The notes: a model not told the origin generated them from the letters alone. Numbered from the stretch's first letter, positions 20,885 to 30,879 are shown. The stretch: 64,000 bases of DNA from Sodalis-like secondary symbiont of Drepanosiphum platanoidis (GCF_964059955.1 NZ_OZ060924.1:248001-312000); one strand, 5' to 3'. Numbers and translations are program-made.

Positions 20885-21580
20885 TTATATATTTAAACTA
20901 TTAATATTAATTTTAATACCAACTCCCATTGTTGTAGATATAGTAATTTTTTTTATATATAATCCTTTAATATTTGTTGGTTTATTTTTCTTTATTTCTA
21001 AAATTAAACATTCTAAATTTAATTTTAAATCATTATTTAAAAAATTAGATTTTCCAATTATTGTATGTATAATTCCATTTTTATCATTTTTATAATATAT
21101 TTGACCAGATTTAGCATTTTTTATTGCTTTTTGTATATTATCTGTAACAGTACCAAATTTAGGATTAGGCATTAATCCACGTGGACCTAAAATTTTTCCT
21201 AATTTACTAACTATATGCATAACATCAGGAGATGCAATAATTGAATTTACAATAATTTTATTATTTTTAATTTTTTCTGCTAAATCATTTGTTCCTATAA
21301 AATCAGCTCCAGCTTTTTTTGCTAATTCTATATTTAATCCTTGAGTAAAAACTGCAATTTTAATTATACGTCCAGTTCCTTTTGGAAGGATAATAGAACC
21401 TCTTACATTTTGATCTGATTTTTTTGTATTAATTCCTAAATTAATAGATACATCTATACTTTCAATAAATTTAGCTTTAGCAGTTTTTTTAATAAGAAAA
21501 ATAGCTTCATTAATATCATATTCTTTTTCAATATTTATTTTTTTTCTAATATTTTTTATTCTTTTATTAAATTTAATCAT
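20885..21580 (-). CDS. rplA: 50S ribosomal protein L1
   Basis: L1 forms the mobile stalk at the tRNA exit site and can repress rplKA translation. The protein has 231 aa (E. coli 234). The family signature [17 protein letters not shown] lies near residue 130, with [13 protein letters not shown] and [14 protein letters not shown]. It is separated from rplK by a single base, so the two are probably translationally coupled. Confidence 0.96.
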   Translation of the reverse strand: MIKFNKRIKNIRKKINIEKEYDINEAIFLIKKTAKAKFIESIDVSINLGINTKKSDQNVRGSIILPKGTGRIIKIAVFTQGLNIELAKKAGADFIGTNDLAEKIKNNKIIVNSIIASPDVMHIVSKLGKILGPRGLMPNPKFGTVTDNIQKAIKNAKSGQIYYKNDKNGIIHTIIGKSNFLNNDLKLNLECLILEIKKNKPTNIKGLYIKKITISTTMGVGIKININSLNI

Positions 21581-21581
21581 T

Positions 21582-22010
21582 TTACTTTCCCACTACAATA
21601 CCCATAGAATTAGCTGTTCCTATAATAGAATTAATCATTGAATCTATATTTGTACCTGTCATATCATTTTCTTTTAATTTTACAATTTTTTTTAAATCTT
21701 CATTATTTATTTTTCCAACTTTTTCTTTTTTAGAATTACTAGATCCTTTCTTTATTCCTGCTGCTTTTTTTAATAAAAAAGAAGCTGGAGGAGTTTTCAT
21801 AATAAAATCAAAAGATTTATCAGAATATATAGTAATAACTACTGGAATAGGTATACCTTTTTCAAAATCTTTTGTTTTTAAATTAAAAGATTTACAAAAT
21901 TCCATAATATTAATACCATGTTGTCCTAAAGCAGGACCAATTGGAGGACTAGGATTGGCTAATCCTGAAGAAACCTGAATTTTTACATAGGTTTTTATTT
22001 TTTTAGCCAT
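21582..22010 (-). CDS. rplK: 50S ribosomal protein L11
   Basis: L11 is part of the GTPase-associated centre and binds 23S rRNA. At 142 aa it equals E. coli. The N-terminal Pro-rich [25 protein letters not shown] segment and the C-terminal [29 protein letters not shown] segment are conserved. The usual upstream neighbours nusG and secE are not adjacent, so there is a synteny break here. Confidence 0.96.
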   Translation of the reverse strand: MAKKIKTYVKIQVSSGLANPSPPIGPALGQHGINIMEFCKSFNLKTKDFEKGIPIPVVITIYSDKSFDFIMKTPPASFLLKKAAGIKKGSSNSKKEKVGKINNEDLKKIVKLKENDMTGTNIDSMINSIIGTANSMGIVVGK

Positions 22011-22546
22011 ATTATTTCCTTTATTTAAATAAAATATATTATTAATATAATAATATATTTATTATATAATTTAATTAAAAATTAATTAAAATTTTTAATT
22101 TTTATAAATTTTAATTGATTTTTTAAAATTTATAAATATTTTTATAAACTTTAATTTAAATTTAATTTTTAATCAAGAATTAAATTTTTAATAAAATTTT
22201 TAAAATTAATTAAATTAAAATTTTTTAATTATTATATATATTTTATTTAATTTAAATTAAATAAAATTATTTGTTAATAATATTTTATTATTAATTTTAT
22301 AATTAATTTATTTTAATTTTTTTTAAAAAATATAAAATTTAATAAAATATTCATATTTTATTAAATATTTAACAATATTAAAATTATTAAAATAATAAAA
22401 ATTTTTATAAATTAAATATATAAATTTTATTTTAAATATTATTAATTTTTTTTTAAAAATAGTTAAATATATATAATATTTATATAATTTTTTAAAAAAT
22501 ATATTTATAAATTTATAAAATTTTTCTTAAAAATTATTAATTATTT
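22011..22546. other. AT-rich spacer upstream of rplK
   Basis: This 536-bp stretch is almost entirely A/T. It lies where secE and nusG would stand in E. coli. I see no remnant of either, no tRNA and no clear hairpin. The promoter of the rplKA unit must be here. Confidence 0.55.
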
Positions 22547-22885
22547 TTAAGAAAATAATTTTTTCATTATACCTTTTGGTAAAATATTAATAATTAAATC
22601 ATTTTTTATAATTATTTTTGTAGAATCATTAAGTAATATAGCAATATATCCATCATTTCCAATAGATAAAATTTTTCCTACAAAACCTGTATTTATTAAT
22701 ACTTCATCTCCTATTTTTAAAGATTTTATTAATTTAATATGTATTTTATTTTTTTTTTGATGTGGAATAATACTAAAAATATAAAATAATATAATAAATA
22801 TTGAAAAAATAATTAATAAAAAATATGGATTATCTTGAGATAATGTATTATTTGAAGCCATAGCTTGAGAGAAAAAAAAATTCAT
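22547..22885 (-). CDS. yajC: Sec translocon accessory protein YajC
   Basis: YajC is a small inner-membrane partner of SecDF and the SecYEG translocon. The protein has 112 aa (E. coli 110). A single transmembrane helix (about 19-41) is followed by a soluble domain with KSLKIGDEVLINTGFVGKI and NGYIAILLNDSTKIIIK. It ends LPKGIMKKL, as in enteric bacteria. The usual neighbours tgt and secD are not adjacent. Confidence 0.93.
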   Translation of the reverse strand: MNFFFSQAMASNNTLSQDNPYFLLIIFSIFIILFYIFSIIPHQKKNKIHIKLIKSLKIGDEVLINTGFVGKILSIGNDGYIAILLNDSTKIIIKNDLIINILPKGIMKKLFS

Positions 22886-23312
22886 TGATAAAACCTATAT
22901 TTAATGTTTAATGTTATATTATTATTTTTAATAAAAATTTAATTTAAAAAATTTATTAAAATTTTAAAAATTTTTATATATTAATATAACATATAAATTT
23001 AATTAAATTAAAATTTAATTTTAAAATAAAAAAATTTTTATTTTAAAATTAAAATTTTAATAAAAATTATTATAAAATAAATATTTATTTATATTTATAA
23101 AAATTAATTAATTTGTTAAAATTTTATAAAAAATTTAAAATAAAATTATATTTTTATATATTTATATTTTTTGTATAATTTTTATATTAATAAAATAATA
23201 TTTTATATTTATAAAAATTATATAAATAATTTAAAAATATAAATTAATTAGTATAAATAAATATTTATTTTTTTAAAAATTTTTATTTAATTTAAAATAT
23301 AGAGTGAATAAT
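22886..23312. other. AT-rich spacer between divergent yajC and degQ
   Basis: No gene or structured RNA is visible. It should contain the divergent promoters of yajC and the degQ-like gene. I found no sigma-E-like or sigma-32-like element. Confidence 0.5.
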
Positions 23313-24674
23313 ATGATTAAAAAAATTTTAATATCTAAATTATTAATAATTTGTATGTTATTTAGTTTTTTTTCTTTTGGAAAAGAAATAGAACAATTTA
23401 ATAGTTCTTTTAAATATAAAAAAAGTTTAGCTCCAATGTTAAAAAAAGTTTTACCAACAGTTGTTAGTATTCATATAAAAGGAATGAAATCTATTACAAA
23501 TTCTTTTTTACCTAAAGAATTTAAATATTTTTTTGGATTAGATATTCCAGGAAATAATAAAGGATTTCATTCATTTCAAGGATTAGGATCTGGAGTTCTT
23601 ATTGATTCTAATAAAGGATATATTATTACAAATAATCATGTAATACATGATGCAAATAAAATTAAAATTAAATTAAATGATGGAAGAGAATTTAATGCTA
23701 AATTAATTGGATATGATAAAAAAATAGATATTGCATTACTTCAAATACCTTGTAATAAGGATTTGACTGAAATTAAATTTGCAGATTCTGATTTATTACA
23801 TGTAGGAGATTTTGCTGTTGCTGTTGGTAATCCTTTTGGATTAGGACAAACAGCAACAGCTGGAATTATTTCAGCTTTAGGAAGAAGTGGATTAAATATA
23901 GAAGGTTTAGAAAATTTTATTCAAACAGATGCTTCTATTAATAGAGGTAATTCAGGTGGAGCATTAGTTAATCTTAATGGTGAACTAATTGGTATTAATA
24001 CAGCAATTTTAACTCCAGGAGGAGGAAATATAGGAATTGGATTTGCTATTCCAAGTAATATAGTAAAAAATTTAATTCAACAACTTATTACTTTTGGAAA
24101 AGTAAAACATGGAAAATTAGGAATAAAAGGAATAGAAATAACTAATGATTTATCAAAAGCAATTGGATTAGAAAATCAAAAAGGTATTTTTGTAAGTGAA
24201 GTAATAATTGGTTCATCTGCTGAAAAATCAGGAATTAAATCAGGAGATATAATTTTTTCTTTTGAAGATAAACCTATAGAAAATTTTTCTGAATTACTTA
24301 TAAAAATTAGTACTACTATGCCTGGAAAATCTATTAAACTTGGGATTTTAAGAAAAGGATATAAAAAAAATATATTTGTAATTTTAAATAAAAATTCTTT
24401 TATTTCTCAAGAAATTTCAATTCCAAAATTAGAAGGAGCTAAATTAATTAATGGAAAATCAAATAAAGGAATAGATGGTGTTTTAGTTAAAAATTTAATT
24501 AAAAATTCACCAGCTTGGTTTTCAGGATTAAAAAAACATGATTTAATTATTGAATTAAATAATAAAAAAATTAAAAATATTGAAATGTTAAAAAATAATT
24601 GTAATAAAAAATTAAAAATAATGGTATTTAAAATTATTAGAAAAAAATCAAATATATTTTTATTTATATCTTAA
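23313..24674 (+). CDS. degQ: Periplasmic serine protease/chaperone, DegQ-like (HtrA family)
   Basis: It degrades or refolds damaged envelope proteins. The protein is 453 aa from the ATG at 23313. A GTG three codons upstream is also open, but AGAG suits the ATG. It has an N-terminal signal peptide (about 1-23), a trypsin-like domain with triad His (NNHVI, about 109), Asp (KIDIALLQ, about 139) and Ser (GNSGGAL, about 215), and two PDZ domains. I prefer DegQ to DegP because SLAPMLKKVLP and LNDGREFNAKLIG match DegQ and the LA loop before GLGSGV is short. It is the only envelope protease in the window. Confidence 0.92.
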   Translation: MIKKILISKLLIICMLFSFFSFGKEIEQFNSSFKYKKSLAPMLKKVLPTVVSIHIKGMKSITNSFLPKEFKYFFGLDIPGNNKGFHSFQGLGSGVLIDSNKGYIITNNHVIHDANKIKIKLNDGREFNAKLIGYDKKIDIALLQIPCNKDLTEIKFADSDLLHVGDFAVAVGNPFGLGQTATAGIISALGRSGLNIEGLENFIQTDASINRGNSGGALVNLNGELIGINTAILTPGGGNIGIGFAIPSNIVKNLIQQLITFGKVKHGKLGIKGIEITNDLSKAIGLENQKGIFVSEVIIGSSAEKSGIKSGDIIFSFEDKPIENFSELLIKISTTMPGKSIKLGILRKGYKKNIFVILNKNSFISQEISIPKLEGAKLINGKSNKGIDGVLVKNLIKNSPAWFSGLKKHDLIIELNNKKIKNIEMLKNNCNKKLKIMVFKIIRKKSNIFLFIS

Positions 24675-24989
24675 AAAATAAATAATATATTTTACATTTT
24701 TATATAAAAAATAATAAATTATTATATTTATATATAAATATTTATTTTTTATTAATTTTTTATTTTTTTTAAATTTTTATATAAATTTTAATATTTAAAT
24801 AATTTTTATAAATATGAAAATATTTTATGATATAATTTTTTATAAAATTTTAAATAAATTAATAATTATAATTTATTTTTAAATATAAAATATATTTTTA
24901 TATATTTACATAAATTAATAATATAATTTTATATAAAAATTTTATAAAATAAATTTTTTAAAAAATTTATATATTAGAAGAAATTTATT
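24675..24989. other. AT-rich spacer between degQ and gmk
   Basis: The 315 bp contain no recognisable gene. An imperfect A/T inverted repeat (11-bp arms near 24706 and 24745) follows degQ and could help end its transcript, but it is within chance expectation for this composition. Confidence 0.45.
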
Positions 24990-25613
24990 ATGAACTTAGG
25001 AACATTATATATTATATCTGCTCCTAGTGGAGCAGGAAAATCAACTCTTATAAAAAAATTTATTAAAATAAAATCATTATATAAATTTTATTTTTCAGTT
25101 TCATATACAACTCGTAATATACGTATAAATGAATTTAATAAAAAACATTATTATTTTATTACAAAAAAAAAATTTCATCAAATGAAATTAAAAAATTATT
25201 TTTTAGAATATGAAAAAATTTTTAACAATTATTATGGAACATCTAAAAAAAAAATTAAAAATATGTTAAAAAAAGGTATTGATGTTTTTCTTGATATTAA
25301 TTGGAAAGGAGCTCAAACTATTAGAAAAAAAATTTCAAATACAAAAAGTATTTTTATACTTCCTCCATCTAAAAATGAATTAGAAAAAAGACTTTATAAA
25401 AGAGGAAAAGATAGTAAAAATTCTATAATAGAAAGAATATATAATTCAAAAGAAGAAATAAAACATTATTATGAATATGATTATTTAATCATAAATAAAG
25501 ATATAAATATTGCTTTACAAGATTTAAAACATATTTATTTTTCTAATAAACTTGAACTAAATAAACAAAAAAAATATTATTCTTCTTTAATTAAAAAATT
25601 AATAACAGATTAA
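24990..25613 (+). CDS. gmk: Guanylate kinase
   Basis: It phosphorylates GMP to GDP, an essential step of purine nucleotide supply. At 207 aa it equals E. coli. The P-loop SAPSGAGKST lies at about 9-18. The GMP-binding region has SVSYTTRNIR and the conserved YGTSKK stretch. LDINWKGAQTIRKK and the LID-type RLYKRGKDS follow. A run of ten A (25163-25172) encodes lysines in frame and could cause slippage. It is followed by rpoZ as in E. coli. Confidence 0.96.
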   Translation: MNLGTLYIISAPSGAGKSTLIKKFIKIKSLYKFYFSVSYTTRNIRINEFNKKHYYFITKKKFHQMKLKNYFLEYEKIFNNYYGTSKKKIKNMLKKGIDVFLDINWKGAQTIRKKISNTKSIFILPPSKNELEKRLYKRGKDSKNSIIERIYNSKEEIKHYYEYDYLIINKDINIALQDLKHIYFSNKLELNKQKKYYSSLIKKLITD

Positions 25614-25664
25614 ATTACAATTTAATTTATTAAATTTATTTATAATTTTTATATGGGAAAATAT

Positions 25665-25850
25665 ATGGCTCGTGTTACAGTACAAAATGCTGTAGAAAAA
25701 ATTGGTAATAGATTTGATTTAGTTTTAGTTGCTGCAAAACGTGCTCGTCAACTTCAGGATAAAAAAAAAGATGCACTTATAGATAAAAAAAATGATAAAT
25801 ATACAATTATAGCATTAAAAGAAATAGAAAAAGGATTTATAAAAAAATAA
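25665..25850 (+). CDS. rpoZ: RNA polymerase omega subunit, shortened
   Basis: Omega helps fold and keep beta' in the polymerase. The start was set at the ATG at 25665, giving [21 protein letters not shown] as in E. coli. An in-frame ATG four codons upstream (25653) is less likely. Only 61 aa remain against 91 in E. coli. The conserved helices and [10 protein letters not shown] are present, while the variable C-terminal tail is gone. The spoT gene that follows it in E. coli is absent. Confidence 0.93.
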   Translation: MARVTVQNAVEKIGNRFDLVLVAAKRARQLQDKKKDALIDKKNDKYTIIALKEIEKGFIKK

Positions 25851-25993
25851 ATAATATTTATATTTTTTTATATAAAAAATCTATATATTATTTAAATTAT
25901 TTTAATATATAAAATATTAAATATTTTTCTTATATAAAAAATTTTAATTTAATAAAATTTTTTATCAATAAAATATAAATAATTTTTAATTAT

Positions 25994-27085
25994 ATGACTT
26001 ATAAAGTTCTTGCTTTAAAATGGCGTCCTAAAAATTTCAATGAAGTTGTTGGTCAAAAACATATAATAAAACTATTAATTAATAGTTTATTTTTAAATAA
26101 AATTCATCATTCATATTTATTTTCTGGTACAAGAGGGGTTGGTAAAACTACTCTAGCAAGATTATTAGCTAAAGGATTAAATTGTTATGTTAATAATATA
26201 GGAATTCCATGCAATAATTGTAATAATTGTAAAGAAATAGAAAAAGGATATTTTATTGACTTAATAGAAATAGATGCAGCTTCTAAAACAAGAGTAGAAG
26301 ATACTTTAGATTTATTAAGTGGAATAAAATATATGCCTGTTAAAGGAAAATATAAAATATATTTAATTGATGAAGTACATATGCTTTCTCGTCATAGCTT
26401 TAATGCTTTATTAAAAACTTTAGAAGAACCTCCTCAACATGTTAAATTTTTATTTGCTACTAGTGATATAAATAAATTACCATCAACAATTCTTTCTAGA
26501 TGTTTACAATTACATTTAAAATGTATAAATGTTAAAAATATTAGTGATCGTTTAAAATTTATTTTAAAATCAGAAAATATAAAAATAGATAATAAATCAT
26601 TAGATTTAATATCTCGTTCCGCAAATGGAAGTATGAGAGATGCTCTTAGTTTAACTGATCAAGCTATTGCATTAGGAAATAATAAAATTTCATTTAATTC
26701 TATATCAGAAATGATTGGAATAATCAATATTGAACAACCAATATTAATTATTGAATTTTTAATAAAAAAAGATATTATTAATTTAATGAAAGAAATTTCT
26801 AAATGTGCAATCTATGGTATAGATTGGGATTCTCTTTTAAAAGAAATTTTAAAAATTTTGCATTATATTGCAATGAAAAAAATTCTTAAAGATAATTTTA
26901 TACATAATTTAGAATTCAATAAAGATATAATTAATAGAATTATAAATATTTCAAAAAATTGTTCTGGAAAAAATATTCAAAATTATTATAAAATAATAAT
27001 AACTGGTAGAAAAAATCTTTTATATTATCCTGAACAAAGAATTGGAGTAGAAATAATATTATTACAAATTATTCAATTTAATTGA
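25994..27085 (+). CDS. dnaX: DNA polymerase III clamp-loader subunit, short gamma-like form
   Basis: This is the motor subunit of the loader that places the beta clamp on DNA. It is only 363 aa against 643 (tau) and 431 (gamma) in E. coli. Present are Walker A GTRGVGKT (45-52), zinc Cys64, Cys73, Cys76 and Cys79, the Walker B region DEVH (126-129) and the SRC arginine finger (168-170). It ends after the collar domain III at RIGVEIILLQII. Domains IV and V, which bind DnaB and the polymerase alpha subunit, are absent. The programmed frameshift site lies beyond this point in E. coli and is also absent. A 92-bp palindrome starts 13 bp after the stop. Confidence 0.94.
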   Translation: MTYKVLALKWRPKNFNEVVGQKHIIKLLINSLFLNKIHHSYLFSGTRGVGKTTLARLLAKGLNCYVNNIGIPCNNCNNCKEIEKGYFIDLIEIDAASKTRVEDTLDLLSGIKYMPVKGKYKIYLIDEVHMLSRHSFNALLKTLEEPPQHVKFLFATSDINKLPSTILSRCLQLHLKCINVKNISDRLKFILKSENIKIDNKSLDLISRSANGSMRDALSLTDQAIALGNNKISFNSISEMIGIINIEQPILIIEFLIKKDIINLMKEISKCAIYGIDWDSLLKEILKILHYIAMKKILKDNFIHNLEFNKDIINRIINISKNCSGKNIQNYYKIIITGRKNLLYYPEQRIGVEIILLQIIQFN

Positions 27086-27098
27086 AATATATGATTTA

Positions 27099-27190
27099 TA
27101 TAAGTTTTTTAAAAAAATATTCAATTAATATTAATTTAAAAAATATTTTTTAAATTAATATTAATTGAATATTTTTTTAAAAAACTTATA
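27099..27190. repeat. 92-bp perfect palindrome (46-bp arms, no loop)
   Basis: Every base from 27099 to 27144 pairs with its mirror base in 27145-27190. I checked each position by hand, and symmetry breaks at 27098/27191. The arms include one C-G pair each at 27122/27167 and 27104/27185. It lies between dnaX and ybaB and could form a cruciform in DNA or a long hairpin in RNA. It may act as a dnaX terminator, but its length far exceeds need. Confidence 0.97.
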
Positions 27191-27291
27191 ATTAAATTTT
27201 AAAATTTTTTTTAAAAATAAAATTTAAAAAATAATAATTAATAAATATATTTATTTTGATATTTTAAAATTTTTCTTTTAGAGAGAAAATT

Positions 27292-27621
27292 ATGTTTAAT
27301 AAAGAAGATATTAATAATTTTATAAAACAAACTAAAATTGCTCAAGAAAAAATCAATATAATACAAAAAGAAATAAATAAACTTAAAATAATAGGAGAAT
27401 CTGGTGCTGGATTGATAAAAGTTACTATAAATGGTTCATATAATTGTATAAAAGTTAATATTAATAAAAATGCATTATGTGATAATAAAAACATATTAGA
27501 AGATTTAATTGCTTCTGCATTTAATGATGCAATTAACAAAATGATAAAAATTAAAAAAAATAAAATATCTTTATTATCTGGTAATGAAGAGTTACTTGCT
27601 AATTTAAAATTACTTTTTTAA
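27292..27621 (+). CDS. ybaB: Nucleoid-associated protein YbaB/EbfC
   Basis: This is a small dimeric DNA-binding protein of the YbaB/EbfC family. At 109 aa it equals E. coli. It has the central GESGAGLIKVTINGSYNC strand region and the C-terminal helix with LIASAFNDAINK. It stands between dnaX and htpG as in E. coli, but recR, which normally follows it, has been lost. A GAGAG ribosome binding site precedes the ATG. Confidence 0.93.
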   Translation: MFNKEDINNFIKQTKIAQEKINIIQKEINKLKIIGESGAGLIKVTINGSYNCIKVNINKNALCDNKNILEDLIASAFNDAINKMIKIKKNKISLLSGNEELLANLKLLF

Positions 27622-27663
27622 AATATTTTTTAAATAAAAATTTAATAGATTGAGGAATCTATC

Positions 27664-29568
27664 ATGTCTATAAAAGAAACAAGAGTATTTGAATCTGAAG
27701 TAAAAGAACTTTTGCATTTAATGATTCATTCTCTTTATTCAAATAAAGAAATTTTTTTAAGAGAATTAATATCTAATGCATCAGATGCATCAGATAAATT
27801 AAGATTTAAAGCATTATCAAATCCTAAATTATATGAAGGAAATAGTAATTTATTTGTAAATATATCTTTTGATAAAAAAGATTCTTCAATTACTGTTGAA
27901 GATAATGGAATAGGAATGACTTATAAAGAAGTTATAAATAATTTAGGAACTATTGCAAAATCTGGTACTAAATCATTTTTAAAATCTATTAATAAAGATG
28001 TTAAAAAAGATCAATCATTAATTGGACAATTTGGTGTAGGATTTTATTCATCATTTATTATTTCTAAAAAAGTTGTTGTATATACTAGATATGCTGGATA
28101 TCCAATTAATAAAGGAGTTTTATGGGAATCTACTGGAGAAGGAAGTTATAATATTTCTTATATAGATAAAGATAAAAGAGGTACAAAAATTATTCTTTAT
28201 TTAAGAGATAATGAAAATGAATTTCTTGATGATTGGCGTTTAAAAAATATTATTAATAAATATTCTAACCATATTTCATTACCAGTAAGATTAAAAAAAT
28301 CTTTTGAAAAAAATAAAGAAAATAATAATTTAAAAAAAACTGATGAATGGGAAACAATTAATCAAGCAAAAGCTTTATGGATTCGTAATAAATCAGAAAT
28401 TAGTGAAATAGAATATCAAGAATTTTATAAATATTTATCTCAAGATGTTAATGATGCATTAATTTGGAGTCATAATAATGTTGAAGGTAGTCAAGAATAT
28501 ACTAGTTTATTATATATACCAAAAAAATCATCATGGAATGCTTGGGATAGAAATAATAAACATGGATTAAAATTATATGTTCAACGTGTATTTATAATGG
28601 ATAATGCTAAACAATTATTACCAAATTATTTGAGATTTGTAAAAGGATTAGTTGATTCAAAAGATCTTCCATTAAATATTTCTAGAGAAATATTACAAGA
28701 TAATACAATTATTAAAAAAATAAAATTATCATTAACAAATCGTATTTTATCAATGATAAATAATTTTTCAGAAAAAAATGAAAAAGAATATAATAATTTT
28801 TGGAATGAATTTGGTTTAATCTTAAAAGAAGGACCAGCAGAAGATTCAATTAATAATAAAAAAATTTTAGAATTATTACGTTTTTCTACTACATATAATA
28901 AAAAAGAAGAAGAAAAAATTTCATTAAAAACTTATACAAATAGAATGATAGAAAAACAAAAAAAAATATATTATATATCTTCTGATAGTTATTCTTCTGC
29001 TAAAAATAGTCCACATTTAGAATTATTAAAAAAAAATAATATAGAAGTTTTATTACTCTTTGATAGAGTTGATGAATGGATGATGAGTTATATTACAGAA
29101 TATAATAATATTCCATTTGCATCAATATCTAAAATAGATTCTTCATTAGAAGAATTATTAAATATAAAAAATATAGATAATAAAAAAGAAGATAATACAA
29201 AAAATACAGAACTTTTTGTAAAAAAAATAAAGAATTATTTAAATGATAGAATAAAAGAAGTTAAAATTAGTTATAGATTAGTTGAAACACCTGCAGTATT
29301 AACTACTGATTCTAATGATATGTCTACACAAATGGCTAAATTATTTGAAGTTTCTGGGCAAAAAGCTCCAGAAATAAAATATGTTTTTGAAATTAATATA
29401 AATCATAAATTAATAAAAAATTTATATAATATAAATAATGTAGATTTGTTTAATGAATGGGTAGAATTACTTTTTGAACAAGCTTTACTATCAGAAAAAG
29501 GTTCTTTAGAAGATCCTAATAAATTTATAAAAAGAATAAATAAATTAATTTTATTAAAAAATAATTAA
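27664..29568 (+). CDS. htpG: Hsp90-family chaperone HtpG
   Basis: HtpG is an ATP-dependent chaperone working late in folding with DnaK. The protein has 634 aa (E. coli 624). The GHKL ATPase domain has ELISNASDASDKLRF with the catalytic Glu, VEDNGIGM and GQFGVGFYS. The middle domain has the PLNISREILQ loop with the conserved Arg. The C-terminal dimerisation domain has diverged. A short Lys/Asn-rich insertion near residue 505 accounts for the extra length. It begins 42 bp after ybaB with AGGAA as ribosome binding site. No sigma-32 promoter is visible in the gap. Confidence 0.97.
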   Translation: MSIKETRVFESEVKELLHLMIHSLYSNKEIFLRELISNASDASDKLRFKALSNPKLYEGNSNLFVNISFDKKDSSITVEDNGIGMTYKEVINNLGTIAKSGTKSFLKSINKDVKKDQSLIGQFGVGFYSSFIISKKVVVYTRYAGYPINKGVLWESTGEGSYNISYIDKDKRGTKIILYLRDNENEFLDDWRLKNIINKYSNHISLPVRLKKSFEKNKENNNLKKTDEWETINQAKALWIRNKSEISEIEYQEFYKYLSQDVNDALIWSHNNVEGSQEYTSLLYIPKKSSWNAWDRNNKHGLKLYVQRVFIMDNAKQLLPNYLRFVKGLVDSKDLPLNISREILQDNTIIKKIKLSLTNRILSMINNFSEKNEKEYNNFWNEFGLILKEGPAEDSINNKKILELLRFSTTYNKKEEEKISLKTYTNRMIEKQKKIYYISSDSYSSAKNSPHLELLKKNNIEVLLLFDRVDEWMMSYITEYNNIPFASISKIDSSLEELLNIKNIDNKKEDNTKNTELFVKKIKNYLNDRIKEVKISYRLVETPAVLTTDSNDMSTQMAKLFEVSGQKAPEIKYVFEININHKLIKNLYNINNVDLFNEWVELLFEQALLSEKGSLEDPNKFIKRINKLILLKNN

Positions 29569-29621
29569 AATATATTTAAATATTTATATAAAAATTTTTA
29601 AATATAATTATTTTTATTTTA

Positions 29622-29695
29622 TGGCCCCTGCTGGACTTGAACCAGCGACCTAGCGATTATGAGTCGCGTGCTCTAACCAACTGAGCTAAGGGGCC
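29622..29695 (-). tRNA. ileX: tRNA-Ile2 (CAU anticodon, lysidine type)
   Basis: On the minus strand it reads GGCCCCTTAGCTCAGTTGG, then an anticodon stem GCGAC/ATCGC-type with loop CTCATAA, then TGGTTCAAGTCCAGCAGGGGCC. The anticodon is CAU. The acceptor stem and T arm match E. coli ileX nearly base for base and differ from elongator Met tRNA (GGCTACG acceptor). It should read AUA after TilS converts C34 to lysidine. The CCA end is not encoded. Confidence 0.93.
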
Positions 29696-30338
29696 TATAT
29701 ATATTTTATTTATTTAAATAAATATATAATTAAATATATATAATTTTTTTAAAATTTATAATTATATTATTTAAAATAATTTAAAATTTATTTAAAAAAT
29801 TAAATATAATTATTTATATAAATAATTATATAAATAAAATTATTTAATAATTTAAATATTTAAATTATTAAAATAATTAAATAAATTATATATAATTTAT
29901 TTTATATTACAAGTTTTTATTTTAAAAATATATAAATTTTTATAAAATATAAATAAAATTTTTTAAAAAAATTTTATTTATATTAATTTTTATTTTTGTA
30001 AATTTTTTAATTTTAAATTAAATATATTCTATTATTAATAATAGCATTGATATAGAATATATAGTATAATATTATTTAAATATAATTTAAAGTTTATATA
30101 AAAATATTTTTATTTCATATATAATTAATATTAATATAAATAAATATTTTAAAAAATAATTAATTAAATAACTTTTAATTATCTCTTTATTTAAAATAAA
30201 TAATTTAAAATAAAATAAATAATTATAATATTTTATATTTTTTTAAAATTTTATAAAATTAATATAAATTTTTATTAAAATAATTAAATATAAATAATAA
30301 TTAATTTTAAATATATTAAATAAAAAAGGAGTAATATT
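29696..30338. other. Long AT-rich spacer upstream of hslV
   Basis: The stretch has no gene. It contains a 10-bp perfect inverted repeat (30022-30031 and 30053-30062) around a 21-nt centre with several G/C bases, which stands out from the A/T background. No sigma-32 element (CTTGAA/CCCCAT) was found before hslV. Confidence 0.5.
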
Positions 30339-30866
30339 TTGACAACAATAGTAAGTATACGTCGTAAAAATCATGTTGTCATGGCAGGTGATGGCCAAGC
30401 TACTCTTGGTAATACAATAATGAAAGGAAATGTAAAAAAAGTTCGTCGTTTATATAAAGAAAAAATTATTGCAGGTTTTGCTGGAGGAACAGCTGATGCT
30501 TTTACTTTATTTGAACTTTTTGAAAAAAAATTAGAAATACATCATGGTCAACTTATTAAAGCTGCAGTAGAATTAGCAAAAGATTGGAGAACTAATCGTA
30601 TTTTAAGAAAATTAGAAGCTATTCTTGCAGTTGTTGATAAAAAAGCATCTTTAATTATTACTGGAAATGGAGATGTTATTCAACCAGAAAATGATATTAT
30701 TTCTATTGGATCAGGTGGTCCATATGCACAATCTGCTGCTCGTGCATTATTAGAAAATACCAAATTAAGTGCTAAAAAAATTGTTGAAAAATCTCTTAAA
30801 ATTGCAAGCGATCTTTGTATATATACTAATCATTTTTCATCTATTGAAGAATTAATATCTAAATAG
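30339..30866 (+). CDS. hslV: ATP-dependent protease proteolytic subunit HslV (TTG start)
   Basis: This is the proteasome-like peptidase ring of HslUV. The protein has 175 aa (E. coli 176). I place the start at TTG 30339 because AAAAGGAG lies 7 nt upstream and the product begins (M)TTIVSIRR. This puts the catalytic Thr directly after the removed initiator Met. [24 protein letters not shown] and [19 protein letters not shown] are conserved. It is 13 bp from hslU and probably co-translated. Confidence 0.97.
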   Translation: MTTIVSIRRKNHVVMAGDGQATLGNTIMKGNVKKVRRLYKEKIIAGFAGGTADAFTLFELFEKKLEIHHGQLIKAAVELAKDWRTNRILRKLEAILAVVDKKASLIITGNGDVIQPENDIISIGSGGPYAQSAARALLENTKLSAKKIVEKSLKIASDLCIYTNHFSSIEELISK

Positions 30867-30879
30867 TAAGGATTATAAA

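Noticed and set aside
23313-24674. Naming the HtrA protease DegP
   Set aside because: The short LA loop and the SLAPMLKKVLP and LNDGREFNAKLIG blocks fit DegQ better. DegP function is still possible as the only HtrA in the window.
25994-27085. Programmed frameshift in dnaX making tau and gamma
   Set aside because: The gene ends before the E. coli slippery site, and no A-AAA-AAG-type site with a downstream tail ORF is present.
29622-29695. Elongator or initiator tRNA-Met
   Set aside because: The anticodon is CAU, but the acceptor, D and T arms match E. coli tRNA-Ile2 (ileX) closely and differ from metT and fMet tRNAs.
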